DNA of 64,000 bases, from NCBI RefSeq assembly GCF_026616205.1, contig NZ_JANHGR010000001.1, positions 1,302,001 through 1,366,000 on the forward strand, written 5' to 3'. Position numbers and translations under genes: made by a program. The notes beneath the pieces are model-generated. The model ran no database searches, was not told where the DNA came from, and saw nothing but the letters and a program-made list of their open reading frames with translations. The DNA comes from Halolamina litorea (GTDB taxonomy: Archaea; Halobacteriota; Halobacteria; Halobacteriales; Haloferacaceae). Shown here piece by piece: positions 34,840 through 43,396 of this stretch. Position 1 is the first letter of the stretch. Each line of letters starts with the position of its first letter.

Positions 34840-35129
34840 TACGACACCCGGGGCCCCTTGAAGTAGCCGTCCTCGGTCTCGGCGGCGTTCTCGAGGGCCT
34901 CCTCCTGCGTGAGCCCCTCGGCGACCTCGTCGGCCCGCATCACGTTCACGAGGTCCGGTTTGCTCTCGACTTCGGGCACCTCGTCGAGGCTCTCGAAGTC
35001 GGCGAGCACCGCCTCGAACTGCTCGGTGAAGGTCTCGACCTCCTCGTCGCTGAGGTCGACCCGCGCGAGGTCGGCGACACCGCGGACCTCCTCGGCGGTG
35101 ACCGCCGGCTGATCGTCGTCGTCGCTCAT
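34839..35129 (-). CDS. gatC: Glu/Asp-tRNA amidotransferase subunit C
   Basis: The 96-residue subunit stabilises GatA-GatB. Typical features are the N-terminal helix [20 protein letters not shown], a [11 protein letters not shown] segment and the closing DGYFKGPRV. The start is ATG 35127-35129, with CCTTACTCC about 27 bases upstream. It is the first gene of a gatC-gatA pair. Confidence 0.93.
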   Translation of the reverse strand: MSDDDDQPAVTAEEVRGVADLARVDLSDEEVETFTEQFEAVLADFESLDEVPEVESKPDLVNVMRADEVAEGLTQEEALENAAETEDGYFKGPRVS

Positions 35130-35246
35130 ACGTTCGGGTCGCCGCGGACCGGGAGTAAGGGTTTCGGTGAGGCCCCGAGGACGCCGCCGGAACGCGTTTG
35201 GCCGGAGCATCGCCGGCCGCCGGTGGCGGGGAGCCCAGTCGTCGTT

Positions 35247-35837
35247 CTACTCCTCGAGGGCGTCCTTGATCGCCTGCTCGGTCCCCTCGACGATCCCCTC
35301 TTCCGTTTCGGAGCCGCCCGACTTCCCGCCGCTCCCGCTGCTGGTGCTCCCCTCGAAGGCGTCCTGTTTCCAGTCGGAGTTGTGGGACTCCTGGTCTTTC
35401 TTCGAGGAGCCGGAGCCCTCGTCGCTGTCGGAGTCGCTGTCGGAGTCGCTGTCGGAGTCGCTGTCGGAGTCGCTGTCAGAATCGCTGTCGGAGTCGCTGT
35501 CAGAATCCGAGTCCGAGTCACTATCCGAATCGGAGTCGCTGTCGGAGTCGGAATCACTGTCCGAGTCAGAGTCGTTGTCGGAATCAGCGTCGGTGTCCGA
35601 ATCAGAATCGCTCTCGTCGTCCGAATCGGCGTCCGGCGGGTCAGGAGCGTCGGCGGAGTCCTCGGAGGTCTGTGTCGAGTTCGCGTGCGTCTCGACCGTG
35701 CTGCTCCCGGGTTCGATCTCGATTTCCTCCCAGTCGCTCGATTCCCCCGAACTCCCGTCCGCGCCGCCGTCGGCGTCCCCGGAACCGCCGTCGGAATCGG
35801 CGTCCGAGTCCGGCGGGTCCGGCGGGTCGTTTCCCAT
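35247..35837 (-). CDS. Ser-Asp repeat protein
   Basis: The 196-residue protein is almost wholly Ser, Asp, Gly and Glu. A region of more than 30 consecutive Ser-Asp dipeptides lies at about residues 80-140. The head contains [16 protein letters not shown], perhaps a short strand, and the tail ends [16 protein letters not shown], an amphipathic helix. There is no signal peptide or membrane anchor, unlike bacterial Sdr adhesins, so it may be cytoplasmic. The extreme acidity would make it very soluble in high salt. A promoter-like CCTTGATAGG lies upstream. Function is unknown. Confidence 0.7.
   Translation of the reverse strand: MGNDPPDPPDSDADSDGGSGDADGGADGSSGESSDWEEIEIEPGSSTVETHANSTQTSEDSADAPDPPDADSDDESDSDSDTDADSDNDSDSDSDSDSDSDSDSDSDSDSDSDSDSDSDSDSDSDSDSDSDSDSDSDSDEGSGSSKKDQESHNSDWKQDAFEGSTSSGSGGKSGGSETEEGIVEGTEQAIKDALEE
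35418..35620. repeat. Tandem 12-bp repeat coding for Ser-Asp
   Basis: TCGGAGTCGCTG and close variants recur head to tail. The left copies are nearly identical and become more varied rightwards (TCAGAATCGCTG, TCCGAGTCAGAG). The graded decay suggests expansion by replication slippage at the left end, so copy number may vary between strains. Confidence 0.85.
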
Positions 35838-35897
35838 ACGTTCCCCTCTCTCCCCGGACCTATCAAGGGTGGGGGCCCGAGCGCGGTTCGCCCCGGC

Positions 35898-37058
35898 TCA
35901 GAGCCCGATCTCGCGGCCGATGACGAGGTGCTGGATCTCGCTGGTCCCCTCGCCGATCTCCATCAGCTTCGCATCGCGGTAGAACCGCTGGGGCGCGAAG
36001 TCCTCGGTGTAGCCGTAGCCGCCGAGGGTCTGTACGGACTCCTCGGCGACCTTCCGGGCGGCCTCGCTGGCGTCGAGTTTGGCGAGTGCGGACTCGCGGC
36101 CGACCGTCTGGCCCTGGTCGTACGCCCACGCTGCCTTGTGGGTGAGGAGTCGTGCTCGCTCGATCTTCCGGTGCATGTCGACGACCTTGTCGCGGATCGC
36201 GTCGAACTTCGAGATCGGCTGGCCGAACTGCTCGCGCTCGGTGGAGTAGTCCCGCGCGGCCTCGTAGGCGCCCTGTGCCAGCCCCGTCGAGAGCGCGGCG
36301 ATGCTGATGCGGCCGCCGTCGAGGGTCTTCTTCGTCTGCTCCCAGCCCTCGCCCTCCTCGCCGAGCAGGCGGTCCTCGGGGATGCGCACGTCGTCCAACT
36401 GGATCTCGCAGGTCGGCGAGCAGTTGAGCCCCATCTTCTCCCAGACCGTCGATATCTCGAACCCGTCGTCGTTCTCGGGGTCGACGATGAACGTCGAGAT
36501 GCCGCCGTAGCCCGCGTCGGGATCGGTGACGGCCTTCACGAGCACGCTGTTGGCGACGTTCGCGTTGGTGATGAACTGCTTCGTCCCGTTGAGGACGTAC
36601 TCGTCGCCGTCCTTCACGGCCGTGGTGTCCATGTCCGAGGCGTCCGAGCCGCTGCCGGGTTCGGTGAGCGCCCACGCGCCCATCCCCTCACCCTTCGCGA
36701 GCGGCTCCAGCCACTCCTCCTTCTGTTCGTCGGTGCCGAACATCTCGATGGGCTTCGAACCAAGCGAGACGTGTGCGGCGTAGGAGAGCCCGATCCCGCC
36801 GGAGACTCGACCCAGTTCCTCGGTGACGAGTGCGTACATGAACTGGTCGCCGCCGAGGCCGCCGTACTCCATCGAGACGGGGACGCCCATCATGTCGAGT
36901 TCGCCGAGCTGCTCGAAGATCTCCTCGGGGAAGCGGTGCTCGCTCTCGACTTCTTGGGCGATGGGGGCGATCTCCTCCTCGCAGAACTCACGCACCGTAT
37001 CGCGGATCATCCGGTGTTCCTCGCTGTCGATCACGTCAAGCAGGCCGGGCTCGCTCAT
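35898..37058 (-). CDS. Acyl-CoA dehydrogenase
   Basis: The 386-residue flavoenzyme introduces a trans-2 double bond into acyl-CoA. Family motifs are [18 protein letters not shown] (about 122-140), FITNANVAN, the FAD/subunit motif [14 protein letters not shown] (about 262) and [12 protein letters not shown]. The catalytic Glu is in the C-terminal region [17 protein letters not shown]. It looks like a medium- or short-chain enzyme; chain length is not decidable. The TATA-like GTTTTTGCC lies about 27 bases upstream. No electron-transfer flavoprotein gene is adjacent. Confidence 0.92.
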   Translation of the reverse strand: MSEPGLLDVIDSEEHRMIRDTVREFCEEEIAPIAQEVESEHRFPEEIFEQLGELDMMGVPVSMEYGGLGGDQFMYALVTEELGRVSGGIGLSYAAHVSLGSKPIEMFGTDEQKEEWLEPLAKGEGMGAWALTEPGSGSDASDMDTTAVKDGDEYVLNGTKQFITNANVANSVLVKAVTDPDAGYGGISTFIVDPENDDGFEISTVWEKMGLNCSPTCEIQLDDVRIPEDRLLGEEGEGWEQTKKTLDGGRISIAALSTGLAQGAYEAARDYSTEREQFGQPISKFDAIRDKVVDMHRKIERARLLTHKAAWAYDQGQTVGRESALAKLDASEAARKVAEESVQTLGGYGYTEDFAPQRFYRDAKLMEIGEGTSEIQHLVIGREIGL

Positions 37059-37193
37059 GCGCGGCCGTTCGGGCGAGACGGGCAAAAACCCCGCCGGTCC
37101 GCCGGCGTCGTCGGTCCGCATGAGGCCATTGACCCCGACCGTGTCACGCGGTGGCGCCCAAACACACTAACGTCTCCCCCGAGTGATCCGCGT

Positions 37194-37604
37194 ATGAGCG
37201 TGAGTTCGCGCGACGTCGCCGGCGGCTACGCCCACGCCTCCGATCACCACTCGGTCACGCTCGACGAGGAGACGTTCCGGGCGCTGCTGACCGACTGCTA
37301 CGACCGGCTGGCGAGCGTCGCCGCCGACGGCGAAACGATCACCGAGGAGGTACTCGCCGAGACGCTGGGGTTCGACGACCCCGGCCGCCTGACGCCGCTC
37401 CTCGACGCCATCGCCTTCATCGAGGCAAAAGCCGGTCGCCCGCCGCTGACGGTGCTGGTGGTGAAGCGCCGGACCGGTAAGCCCGGCGTGGAGTTCTTCG
37501 ACACCGTCGAGCGACTGGGCCTGGACGACGGCTACCGCGCCCGGACCGACGACGAACTGCTGGCGATGATGGCGACGAACGTCTACGCGGCGTGGCAGCG
37601 CTGA
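37194..37604 (+). CDS. Small haloarchaeal protein, unknown function (136 aa)
   Basis: This soluble, mostly helical protein has an acidic head, the segment TFRALLTDCYDRLASVAADG, then ITEEVLAETLGFDDPGRLTPLL and a strand PLTVLVVKRRTGKPGVEFFD. The last part, with an arginine pair and FFDTVERLGL, resembles the end of restriction-endonuclease-like folds, but no catalytic PD-ExK set is complete. The start has AAACACACTAAC about 27 bases upstream. Confidence 0.65.
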   Translation: MSVSSRDVAGGYAHASDHHSVTLDEETFRALLTDCYDRLASVAADGETITEEVLAETLGFDDPGRLTPLLDAIAFIEAKAGRPPLTVLVVKRRTGKPGVEFFDTVERLGLDDGYRARTDDELLAMMATNVYAAWQR

Positions 37605-37642
37605 GAAGGGCCGCTTTCCTGCCAGAAGCGATCGAGGACCGC

Positions 37643-38236
37643 TTAGCGGTGGCGCAGGGCCGTATCGAACCCGTCGCGGAACCGCTCGGCGTCCTCGGCG
37701 TGGAGTTCGGTGACGTCCGCCGTGACGGCGGCGGCTTTCGACGCCAGTTCGTCGACCAGTTCGGTGTGGCGCTCGTCGGTCTCCAGTTCGTGACGCGGGT
37801 AGCGCTCACCCAGTGCCTCGATGGTCGAGACGAGGGCGAACAGCTCACGGAGTTCGTCGGGGTAGTTCGAGCGCCGTGCCAGTTTCTCGGTCGTCCCCAG
37901 AATGTCGGCTTTCGCCACGGGCTTGCGGAGGTAGTCGTCGAACGGCATGTCGATCACGTCGTAGTCCGGTTCGACGGCGCTCATCATCGCGATCCCGGCG
38001 TCGCCGGGCGCGGCGTCGATCCGTGTAAGCGCCTCGTCCCCGGCCATCCCCGGCATCCGGCGGTCGAGCAACACGGCGTCGACCTCGTGGTCGTACCGTT
38101 CGACGGCCTCGTTCCCGTCCGTGGCGACACGCACGTCGTAGTCGGCATCCAGCCAGAGGGCCGCGGACTCCGCGAACGCCTCCTCGTCGTCGACCACCAG
38201 GACGGTGGGACGCCCCCCGGCGTCGCTTTCGGTCAT
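37643..38236 (-). CDS. HalX-type response regulator
   Basis: The 197-residue protein has a receiver domain (about 10-125) with the acidic pocket VVDDEE, phospho-acceptor Asp58 in VLLDRRMPG and Lys in LRKPV (about 110). After it comes a HalX-like coiled region (SNYPDELRELFALVSTIEALG). It has no HTH, so the output is likely through protein contacts. It lies 47 bases downstream of the sensor kinase gene on the same strand, its likely partner. Confidence 0.87.
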   Translation of the reverse strand: MTESDAGGRPTVLVVDDEEAFAESAALWLDADYDVRVATDGNEAVERYDHEVDAVLLDRRMPGMAGDEALTRIDAAPGDAGIAMMSAVEPDYDVIDMPFDDYLRKPVAKADILGTTEKLARRSNYPDELRELFALVSTIEALGERYPRHELETDERHTELVDELASKAAAVTADVTELHAEDAERFRDGFDTALRHR

Positions 38237-38283
38237 GGCTTGCTAACGGTGGACCTTCGGATAAAGCCCCGACGTGGCCCCGC

Positions 38284-40335
38284 TCAGGGCGTCGGCTGTT
38301 CGCTGACCGGGAACACGAGGTCGACCACCGTTCCGTGTGGGTCGTTGTCCCTGATGCGCACCTCGCCGCCGTAGCTCGCCATCATCTCGTGGACGAGGTA
38401 GAAGCCGAACCCGTTCCCGGGGTCAGAGAGGTTCGCCTCGCCGGCCGTGAGCAACTCCCGCTTCTGGTCGTCCGGGATCCCCGGGCCGTCGTCGGCGACG
38501 TGGATCGTGAGCGTTCGCTGGCTCTCGCGCCGACCACCGTCGCTCAGTGCCGCCGGCGTCCGACGACGGTCACGGACGCCGTCGCTCGGGAGCCGTTGGC
38601 TGGCCCGAGTGGTCCAGACCTCGACTTCGGGTTCGCCGTCGCTGTGTTCGACGGCGTTCTCGAGGACGTTCCCGATCACTTCCCCGAGTACGTCGTCGGC
38701 GGTGACGTGCAGGTCGGCGTCGGGGAGGTCGTGTACGTCGAAGGTGGCGTCGTAGCGCTTCGAGGCGCGTGTGAGCTGTTCGGAGAGCGTCGCCCGGATC
38801 GGCACCGGTTCGAGCGGCCGGTCGTGCAGCGCGGCGTCCATGAACGCCCGGATGGTGTCGATCAGGTCGGTCATCTCGTCGACGCGGCTCCGGATCACCG
38901 AGAGGTGTTCCTCTGCCTCGGGGCCGTCGACGCCGGCGTCGAGGTGTTCGATGCGGGCGTTCACGAGGTTCAGCCCGTTGAGAAGGTTGTGCCGGACGAC
39001 GCGGTTGACGAACTCGAGGCGCTCACGCTCGTGGGCGAGTTCGCGCCGGTCGCTCCCGAGTTCGTAGCCGACCCACGCCGCGAGCAGTTCCGTGAGCGCG
39101 CGCTCCCACGCAGTCGCCGGGGTGCCGACACGGTCGAGGAAGGTGAGCACCGCGACGGTGTCGGCGTCACCAGAACGCGGAGCGTTCTGGTTGCCCGCAG
39201 AGCTTCGCTCTGTGACGTCGACGACGACGGGTGCGGCGACGTACGTCTGGAAGGAGGAGCCGGCACCGTGGTCGAACTCGAAGCCGCCGGTGACGGCGTC
39301 GCTCCCGGCGGGGCCGTCGCTCGATCCGGTCTGGAGTCCGCCGGCGTCGACCACGTCTTCGACGGAGCGGATGTGGAGGTCGGGGACGGCGTCGCCGGCC
39401 GTGGGGTCGACGGTGTCAGAGCGGACGGTTTCGATGGAGCGGTCGCCGTCCAGTCGCGTGACGGCGGCGTAGTCGGCGTCGAGGTACTCCCGGCCGGCGT
39501 CGAGGATGCGGCCGACGGGGTCGGGGTCCTCCGTCTCTCTGGGGAGGCGGGCAAGCCCCTCGAGCGCGTCGAAGGCCTCGCGCTTCTCGGTCACGTCGGG
39601 GTACTCCTCGATCCAGCCGCCGGCGTGGAGGCCGTCCTCGATCCGGTGGCGGGAGCGCTCGACCCACTGTGGCTCCCCGGCGGTACGAACCCGGTAAGCC
39701 GGGTCGTCGGCGTCGGGGATTCGCTGGGCAGGGGTGAGAACCTCGCCGAGTACGGCGTCGCGCCCGCGGCCGACGGCCGACTCGTGGTCGATGTCGAACG
39801 TCTCCGCGGCTGCCGCGTTGAGCCACGCGATCCGGCCGTCGGCGTCGACGACGATGGTGGCGACCGTCGAGGAGTCGATGACCTCCATCGCGAGTTCGCG
39901 GTGGGCGGTCTCGTCCCGCCGGGCGGCCTCGCTGCGGCGCTCCTTCTCGACGTTCAACACGGCCGTGGCGAACGCCAACAGGCCGGCGATCAACACGCCG
40001 TCGATGGCGATAACGTACTGGGTCGGGTCGCCCGTGCTCCAGAGGGCCGTCGCCCACCCGGCCAAGACGGCCGCGGCGACGGTCACCCCGTACGTCTGGA
40101 CGACGACGCTGTTCAGGTGGTCGGTCTCCCACTCCCGTGTGGCGAGCCACGCGCCGCCGACGAGGAGGGACATGGCGATGCTGGAGACAGCGAGACTCCC
40201 CGCGAGCGTCTCCGGTCCCCACGGATCGGGAACAGTAGGGGCGAGGTCCGCTGCGGGGAGCGCGAGCGCGAGCATCCCGAGCAGCGAGATCGCGCCGCCG
40301 CGGAGCCACCGACCGCGACGGCTCGTACTGTGCAT
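38284..40335 (-). CDS. Membrane sensor histidine kinase (PAS-GAF-HK)
   Basis: The 683-residue kinase has four N-terminal membrane helices (about 10-125), a PAS domain (about 150-250), a GAF-type domain (about 270-425) and the HisKA-like H box RVVRHNLLNGLNLV with His449. The ATPase domain has N box VLENAVEHSD, G1 DDGPGIPD and GFGFYLVHEM. It autophosphorylates and passes phosphate to the HalX regulator downstream. Within the GAF region a block of about 17 residues (TERSSAGNQNAPRSG) comes from a palindromic insertion and interrupts a beta strand run. Confidence 0.9.
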   Translation of the reverse strand: MHSTSRRGRWLRGGAISLLGMLALALPAADLAPTVPDPWGPETLAGSLAVSSIAMSLLVGGAWLATREWETDHLNSVVVQTYGVTVAAAVLAGWATALWSTGDPTQYVIAIDGVLIAGLLAFATAVLNVEKERRSEAARRDETAHRELAMEVIDSSTVATIVVDADGRIAWLNAAAAETFDIDHESAVGRGRDAVLGEVLTPAQRIPDADDPAYRVRTAGEPQWVERSRHRIEDGLHAGGWIEEYPDVTEKREAFDALEGLARLPRETEDPDPVGRILDAGREYLDADYAAVTRLDGDRSIETVRSDTVDPTAGDAVPDLHIRSVEDVVDAGGLQTGSSDGPAGSDAVTGGFEFDHGAGSSFQTYVAAPVVVDVTERSSAGNQNAPRSGDADTVAVLTFLDRVGTPATAWERALTELLAAWVGYELGSDRRELAHERERLEFVNRVVRHNLLNGLNLVNARIEHLDAGVDGPEAEEHLSVIRSRVDEMTDLIDTIRAFMDAALHDRPLEPVPIRATLSEQLTRASKRYDATFDVHDLPDADLHVTADDVLGEVIGNVLENAVEHSDGEPEVEVWTTRASQRLPSDGVRDRRRTPAALSDGGRRESQRTLTIHVADDGPGIPDDQKRELLTAGEANLSDPGNGFGFYLVHEMMASYGGEVRIRDNDPHGTVVDLVFPVSEQPTP
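39165..39217. repeat. Palindromic coding element, copy 1 (in sensor kinase)
   Basis: Two hairpins stand side by side: CCAGAACGC-GGA-GCGTTCTGG (39170-39190) and CAGAGC-TTC-GCTCTG (39198-39212), separated by seven bases. They are bounded by CGTCAC (39165-39170) and GTGACG (39212-39217). The reading frame stays open through it. The right 37 bases align without gaps to copy 2 at 53.8 kb. Confidence 0.8.
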
Positions 40336-40401
40336 GGCGAACCGAACACAACGGATCGGTGTAAAACCAGACGGTGGGTGTGAACGGAACTACAGCCCGA
40401 C

Positions 40402-41391
40402 TCAGGGCATGTGGATGCTCTCCTCGGCCTCCAACAGCTCGTGGTAGCGGTTACGGATGGTGACTTCACTGATGTTGGCGACCTCGCTGACCTCCGACTG
40501 GGTCACCTTCTCGTTGGTCAGCAGCGATGCGGCGTAGACGGCGGCGGCCGCGAGGCCGACCGGCGACTTGCCCGAGTGGACCTCTTGTTCCTTCGCGGTC
40601 TGGAGGAGCTGACGCGCACGGCGCTCGGCCTCGTCGGAGAGGCCCAGGTCGCTGGCGAAGCGGGGGACGTACTGTTCGGGGTCGGCGGGCTGGATCTCGA
40701 GTTTGAGCTCCCGTACCACGTAGCGGTAGGTTCGGGCGATCTCGTCCTTCTCGACGCGGGAGACGGCGGAGATCTCGTCGAGGCTGCGCGGGGTCCCGGC
40801 CTTCCGGGCGGCCGCGTAGAGGCTCGCCGTCGAGACACCCTCGATCGAGCGTCCCGGCAGGAGGTCCTCGCTCAGCGCGCGCCGATAGATCACGGACGCG
40901 GTCTCGCGGACGTTCTCCGGGAGGCCGAGGGCGGACGCCATCCGGTCGATCTCGCCGAGGGCCTGCTTGAGGTTCCGCTCCTTCGAGTCCCGGGTCCGGA
41001 ACCGCTCGTTCCAGGTCCGAAGCCGCTGCATCTTCTGTCGCTGGCTGGCCGACAGCTGGTTGCCGTAGGCGTCCTTGTCCTGCCAGCCGATGTTCGTCGA
41101 GAGCCCCTTGTCGTGCATCATGTTCGTCGTCGGGGCGCCGACGCGGGACTTCTCGTCTTTCTCGCGGGAGTCGAACGCGCGCCACTCGGGGCCGCGGTCG
41201 ATGCTGTCCTCGTCGACGACGAGGCCACAGTCCTGACAGACCGTCTCGCCGTGTTCGGTGTCGGTCGCGAGGCTGCCGCCGCACTCGGGACACTGGAGTT
41301 CGTCGACGGACTCCTGTTCGTCCTCGGTCTCTTGCTCGCTCTTTGCGGCCTCGGCACGCTCGCTGGTGTACGCTTGGACTTTGTCGCTCAT
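40402..41391 (-). CDS. tfb: Transcription initiation factor TFB
   Basis: The 329-residue protein has an N-terminal zinc ribbon with Cys34, Cys37, Cys52 and Cys55 (CPECGG ... CQDCG), a B-finger/B-reader region RGPEWRAFDSREKD, and two cyclin repeats (about 125-205 and 220-300) ending in the recognition helix SEVTIRNRYHEL. It recruits RNA polymerase to TBP-bound promoters through the BRE. Haloarchaea have several TFBs and this copy has all parts intact. The ATG is at 41389-41391, with a leader of about 50 bases from the nearest TATA-like element. Confidence 0.95.
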   Translation of the reverse strand: MSDKVQAYTSERAEAAKSEQETEDEQESVDELQCPECGGSLATDTEHGETVCQDCGLVVDEDSIDRGPEWRAFDSREKDEKSRVGAPTTNMMHDKGLSTNIGWQDKDAYGNQLSASQRQKMQRLRTWNERFRTRDSKERNLKQALGEIDRMASALGLPENVRETASVIYRRALSEDLLPGRSIEGVSTASLYAAARKAGTPRSLDEISAVSRVEKDEIARTYRYVVRELKLEIQPADPEQYVPRFASDLGLSDEAERRARQLLQTAKEQEVHSGKSPVGLAAAAVYAASLLTNEKVTQSEVSEVANISEVTIRNRYHELLEAEESIHMP

Positions 41392-41462
41392 TGGGTGTAG
41401 TGGGGGGGGGAGAGACAGATGGGTCTGGGCTGCAGTCGTCTCACCTCTGGGTACCACGCCAC

Positions 41463-41638
41463 ACTACTTGAATCTACTGGCTAATTTCTCGGATTAGCAT
41501 GCTGGGAGAAATGCTTGTGTAGCCCTGACACTCGATAATTCGGCAGTGTTCTGGATGTGTTCCATCCGTGAGGACAGCCGTACAGTGACTACTTGAGGGT
41601 TTCGTCGGGGTGAACGAAGGGCTCTATTGAGGGTTTCG
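41463..41638 (-). promoter_or_regulatory. Repeated promoter-like motifs upstream of tfb
   Basis: Read on the minus strand, TCAAGTAGT occurs at 41463-41471 and again at 41588-41596. CGAAACCCTCAA occurs twice, ending at 41593 and 41627. CGAAA followed by a T/A-rich core resembles a haloarchaeal BRE-TATA pair, so these may be multiple promoters or factor-binding sites for tfb. No gene is seen between 41392 and 41648. Confidence 0.4.
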
Positions 41639-41648
41639 CTCGGGTACC

Positions 41649-42005
41649 TTACGCCAACCACGCCCACGCCACCGCGAGTTCGTCGGGGTCGAACTGGCGG
41701 ATCTCCATCTCCGTGAGGCGGTCCTCGACCGCCACCAGCCCCTCGATCAGCCGGCTCCCCGAGACCACCGCGTGGCGGTCGATGTCGTCGCCGTGTTCCA
41801 ACCAGAACCCGAGTTCCTCGTCGAGTGCGCCGAACTCGACGCCGGGGAAGTCGTCGAAGCGCAACAGTACCCGGACCGGCCGGTCCTGGGTGGCGATGGT
41901 CCGCTCGATCTCCCCGAGGATGCCGTTCAAGTCCGCTTCGGTCACCTCGTCGTGGAGTTCGAAGCCGATCACCCGTCCCTCGCTGCGGTCGAGTGTCTCG
42001 TACAT
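41649..42005 (-). CDS. SpoIIAA/STAS-like protein
   Basis: The 118-residue soluble protein matches the SpoIIAA-like (CRAL-TRIO/STAS-type) family: GRVIGFELHDEVTEADLNGI, VRVLLRFDDFPGVEF and DRHAVVSGSRLIEGLV, with a C-terminal helix. The family function is poorly known and includes lipid-binding and anti-sigma-like proteins. The ATG at 42003-42005 is 27 bases after GCTTTTTGCC, which rules out the in-frame upstream ATG. Confidence 0.8.
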   Translation of the reverse strand: MYETLDRSEGRVIGFELHDEVTEADLNGILGEIERTIATQDRPVRVLLRFDDFPGVEFGALDEELGFWLEHGDDIDRHAVVSGSRLIEGLVAVEDRLTEMEIRQFDPDELAVAWAWLA

Positions 42006-42077
42006 CGTCGACGTAACACTCGGAAACGGCAAAAAGCGTCGGGGCGGCTACCGGGCGTCCCCGACGCTGGGTCGGCC

Positions 42078-42983
42078 TTACACCTTCGCAGTCAGGGCCG
42101 TCGTGAGCCGGTGTTCCACGTCGTCGAACCGATCGAGAACCCGCGCCCCGTCGGCCAGCACGGGGTACGTGGCGTCGATGTCGCGGTAGAGGTAGCGGTA
42201 CACCGACTCGGCATCGCGGCGTTGCCACCCGAAGGTCACGCCCTCGTGAAGTTCCTGCTGGCGGGTTTCGAGGGCCGACTGAAGCGCACACCGCTCGCTT
42301 TCGAGTCGTTCGTAGCGGTCCCTGAGCTCCGTGAACGGGCGACGCCTGAGGCGGTCCCCGTCGAGTTCGGCCGATCTGGTGGCGGCACGGTCGAGCGCGT
42401 CGCCGGCCGAGCGGAGCCGTTCGCGCTCCCGTTCGAGTGTCTCACGGTACTGCTGTCGCTGAGTTCGGCTCTCGGCTGCACTGGCGAGGACGGCGCGCTT
42501 GACCTGCGGGGAGAGGCGTTCGTTCGCCAGCACGGCGCCGGCGACCCCCTCGCCGAACTCGTTGGCGAAGTTGTCAGCGAACGGCTCGTTGTAGTCCCTT
42601 TCGTAGTGGTCGACCGCCATCACGGTGTCGCGGTAGGCCTCCTTGAGCTTCGCCATCCCGGCGGAGTGGCTCCCGGCACCGACGACGCCGACGCCGCCGG
42701 CGCCGACGGTCGTGGTCGGTCCCGCCGTCGGGAGTTTCTCCACACGGGTGGTGAACGCCGAGAGGGCGTCGTGTTCGGTCACGACCGTGGCGATCTCCTC
42801 TTCGAGCGCCGAGACCGCGGCACGGACGTTCGCTCGGGGGGCGAACAGCAACCCCGTCGTGAGGCCGGCCCACAGCAGCAGTGCAAGCACCGAACCCGCG
42901 ACAGCCTCGACGCATCCGAACGCGCCGCTACACGTGGCGACGCCGCCATCGATCTCCGGCGCGAGGCTGTATGAAGCGGGCAT
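42078..42983 (-). CDS. Haloarchaeal membrane protein with long coiled coil, unknown function
   Basis: The 301-residue protein has one or two N-terminal membrane helices (about 20-48), a Gly/Thr-rich stretch and then a long helical, largely coiled-coil region. Heavily charged ERERERLRSAGDALD is near 175, and the coil runs to about 250. The closing segment is YRYLYRDIDATYPVLADG. Proteins of this layout recur in haloarchaea without known function. It may tether or sense at the membrane. Confidence 0.7.
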   Translation of the reverse strand: MPASYSLAPEIDGGVATCSGAFGCVEAVAGSVLALLLWAGLTTGLLFAPRANVRAAVSALEEEIATVVTEHDALSAFTTRVEKLPTAGPTTTVGAGGVGVVGAGSHSAGMAKLKEAYRDTVMAVDHYERDYNEPFADNFANEFGEGVAGAVLANERLSPQVKRAVLASAAESRTQRQQYRETLERERERLRSAGDALDRAATRSAELDGDRLRRRPFTELRDRYERLESERCALQSALETRQQELHEGVTFGWQRRDAESVYRYLYRDIDATYPVLADGARVLDRFDDVEHRLTTALTAKV

Positions 42984-43078
42984 TGATCGTGTGAGTGTGT
43001 GGCGCGGACCTACTTCAAACAACAGGGTGGCTGGCACTCGACCGACAGAAGCAAACCCGGCCCGCTGGACACACGAGC

Positions 43079-43396
43079 ATGGTCAAGATGGTCGTGCTGC
43101 TGGTCCGAAAGGAGTCGCTCGACTACGACGCGTTCCGGGAGTACTGGGAGAACGAACACGTCCCGCTGGTCGAGGAACTGCCCGGCGTCGAGCGCTACGT
43201 CACCTCCCACCCGACCGACCCCGAGAAGAGCGCCTACGACGGCGTCGCCGAGGTGTACTTCGAGGACATGGAGACACTGAGTGCGGCCTTCGACTCCGAG
43301 GCTGGACAGGCCCTGCAGGCGGACGCCGCGGAGTTCTCCGACCAGGAAGCCGGCGAGACCCTGTTCATGGAGGAGACCGAGCAGTTCGTCGCGTAG
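43079..43396 (+). CDS. EthD-family dimeric alpha-beta-barrel protein
   Basis: The 105-residue protein has the ferredoxin-like EthD fold: VKMVVLLVRKESLDYDAFRE, the family motif YWENEHVPLVEELPGVERYV (His in EHxPL) and DGVAEVYFEDMETL. EthD-like proteins assist oxidative degradation or bind hydrophobic ligands; no partner oxidase is nearby. It ends immediately before the convergent regulator gene. Confidence 0.83.
   Translation: MVKMVVLLVRKESLDYDAFREYWENEHVPLVEELPGVERYVTSHPTDPEKSAYDGVAEVYFEDMETLSAAFDSEAGQALQADAAEFSDQEAGETLFMEETEQFVA

Noticed and set aside
35418-35620. CRISPR-like array
   Set aside because: The units are 12 bp, contiguous and in frame with no spacers. It is a coding microsatellite.
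35126-37604. Plus-strand frames across the Ser-Asp gene (repeats of Val-Gly or Ser-Glu-Ser-Leu)
   Set aside because: The 12-bp repeat is open in several frames. Only the minus-strand frame has an ATG with a TATA-like box, non-repeat ends and the acidic composition expected here.
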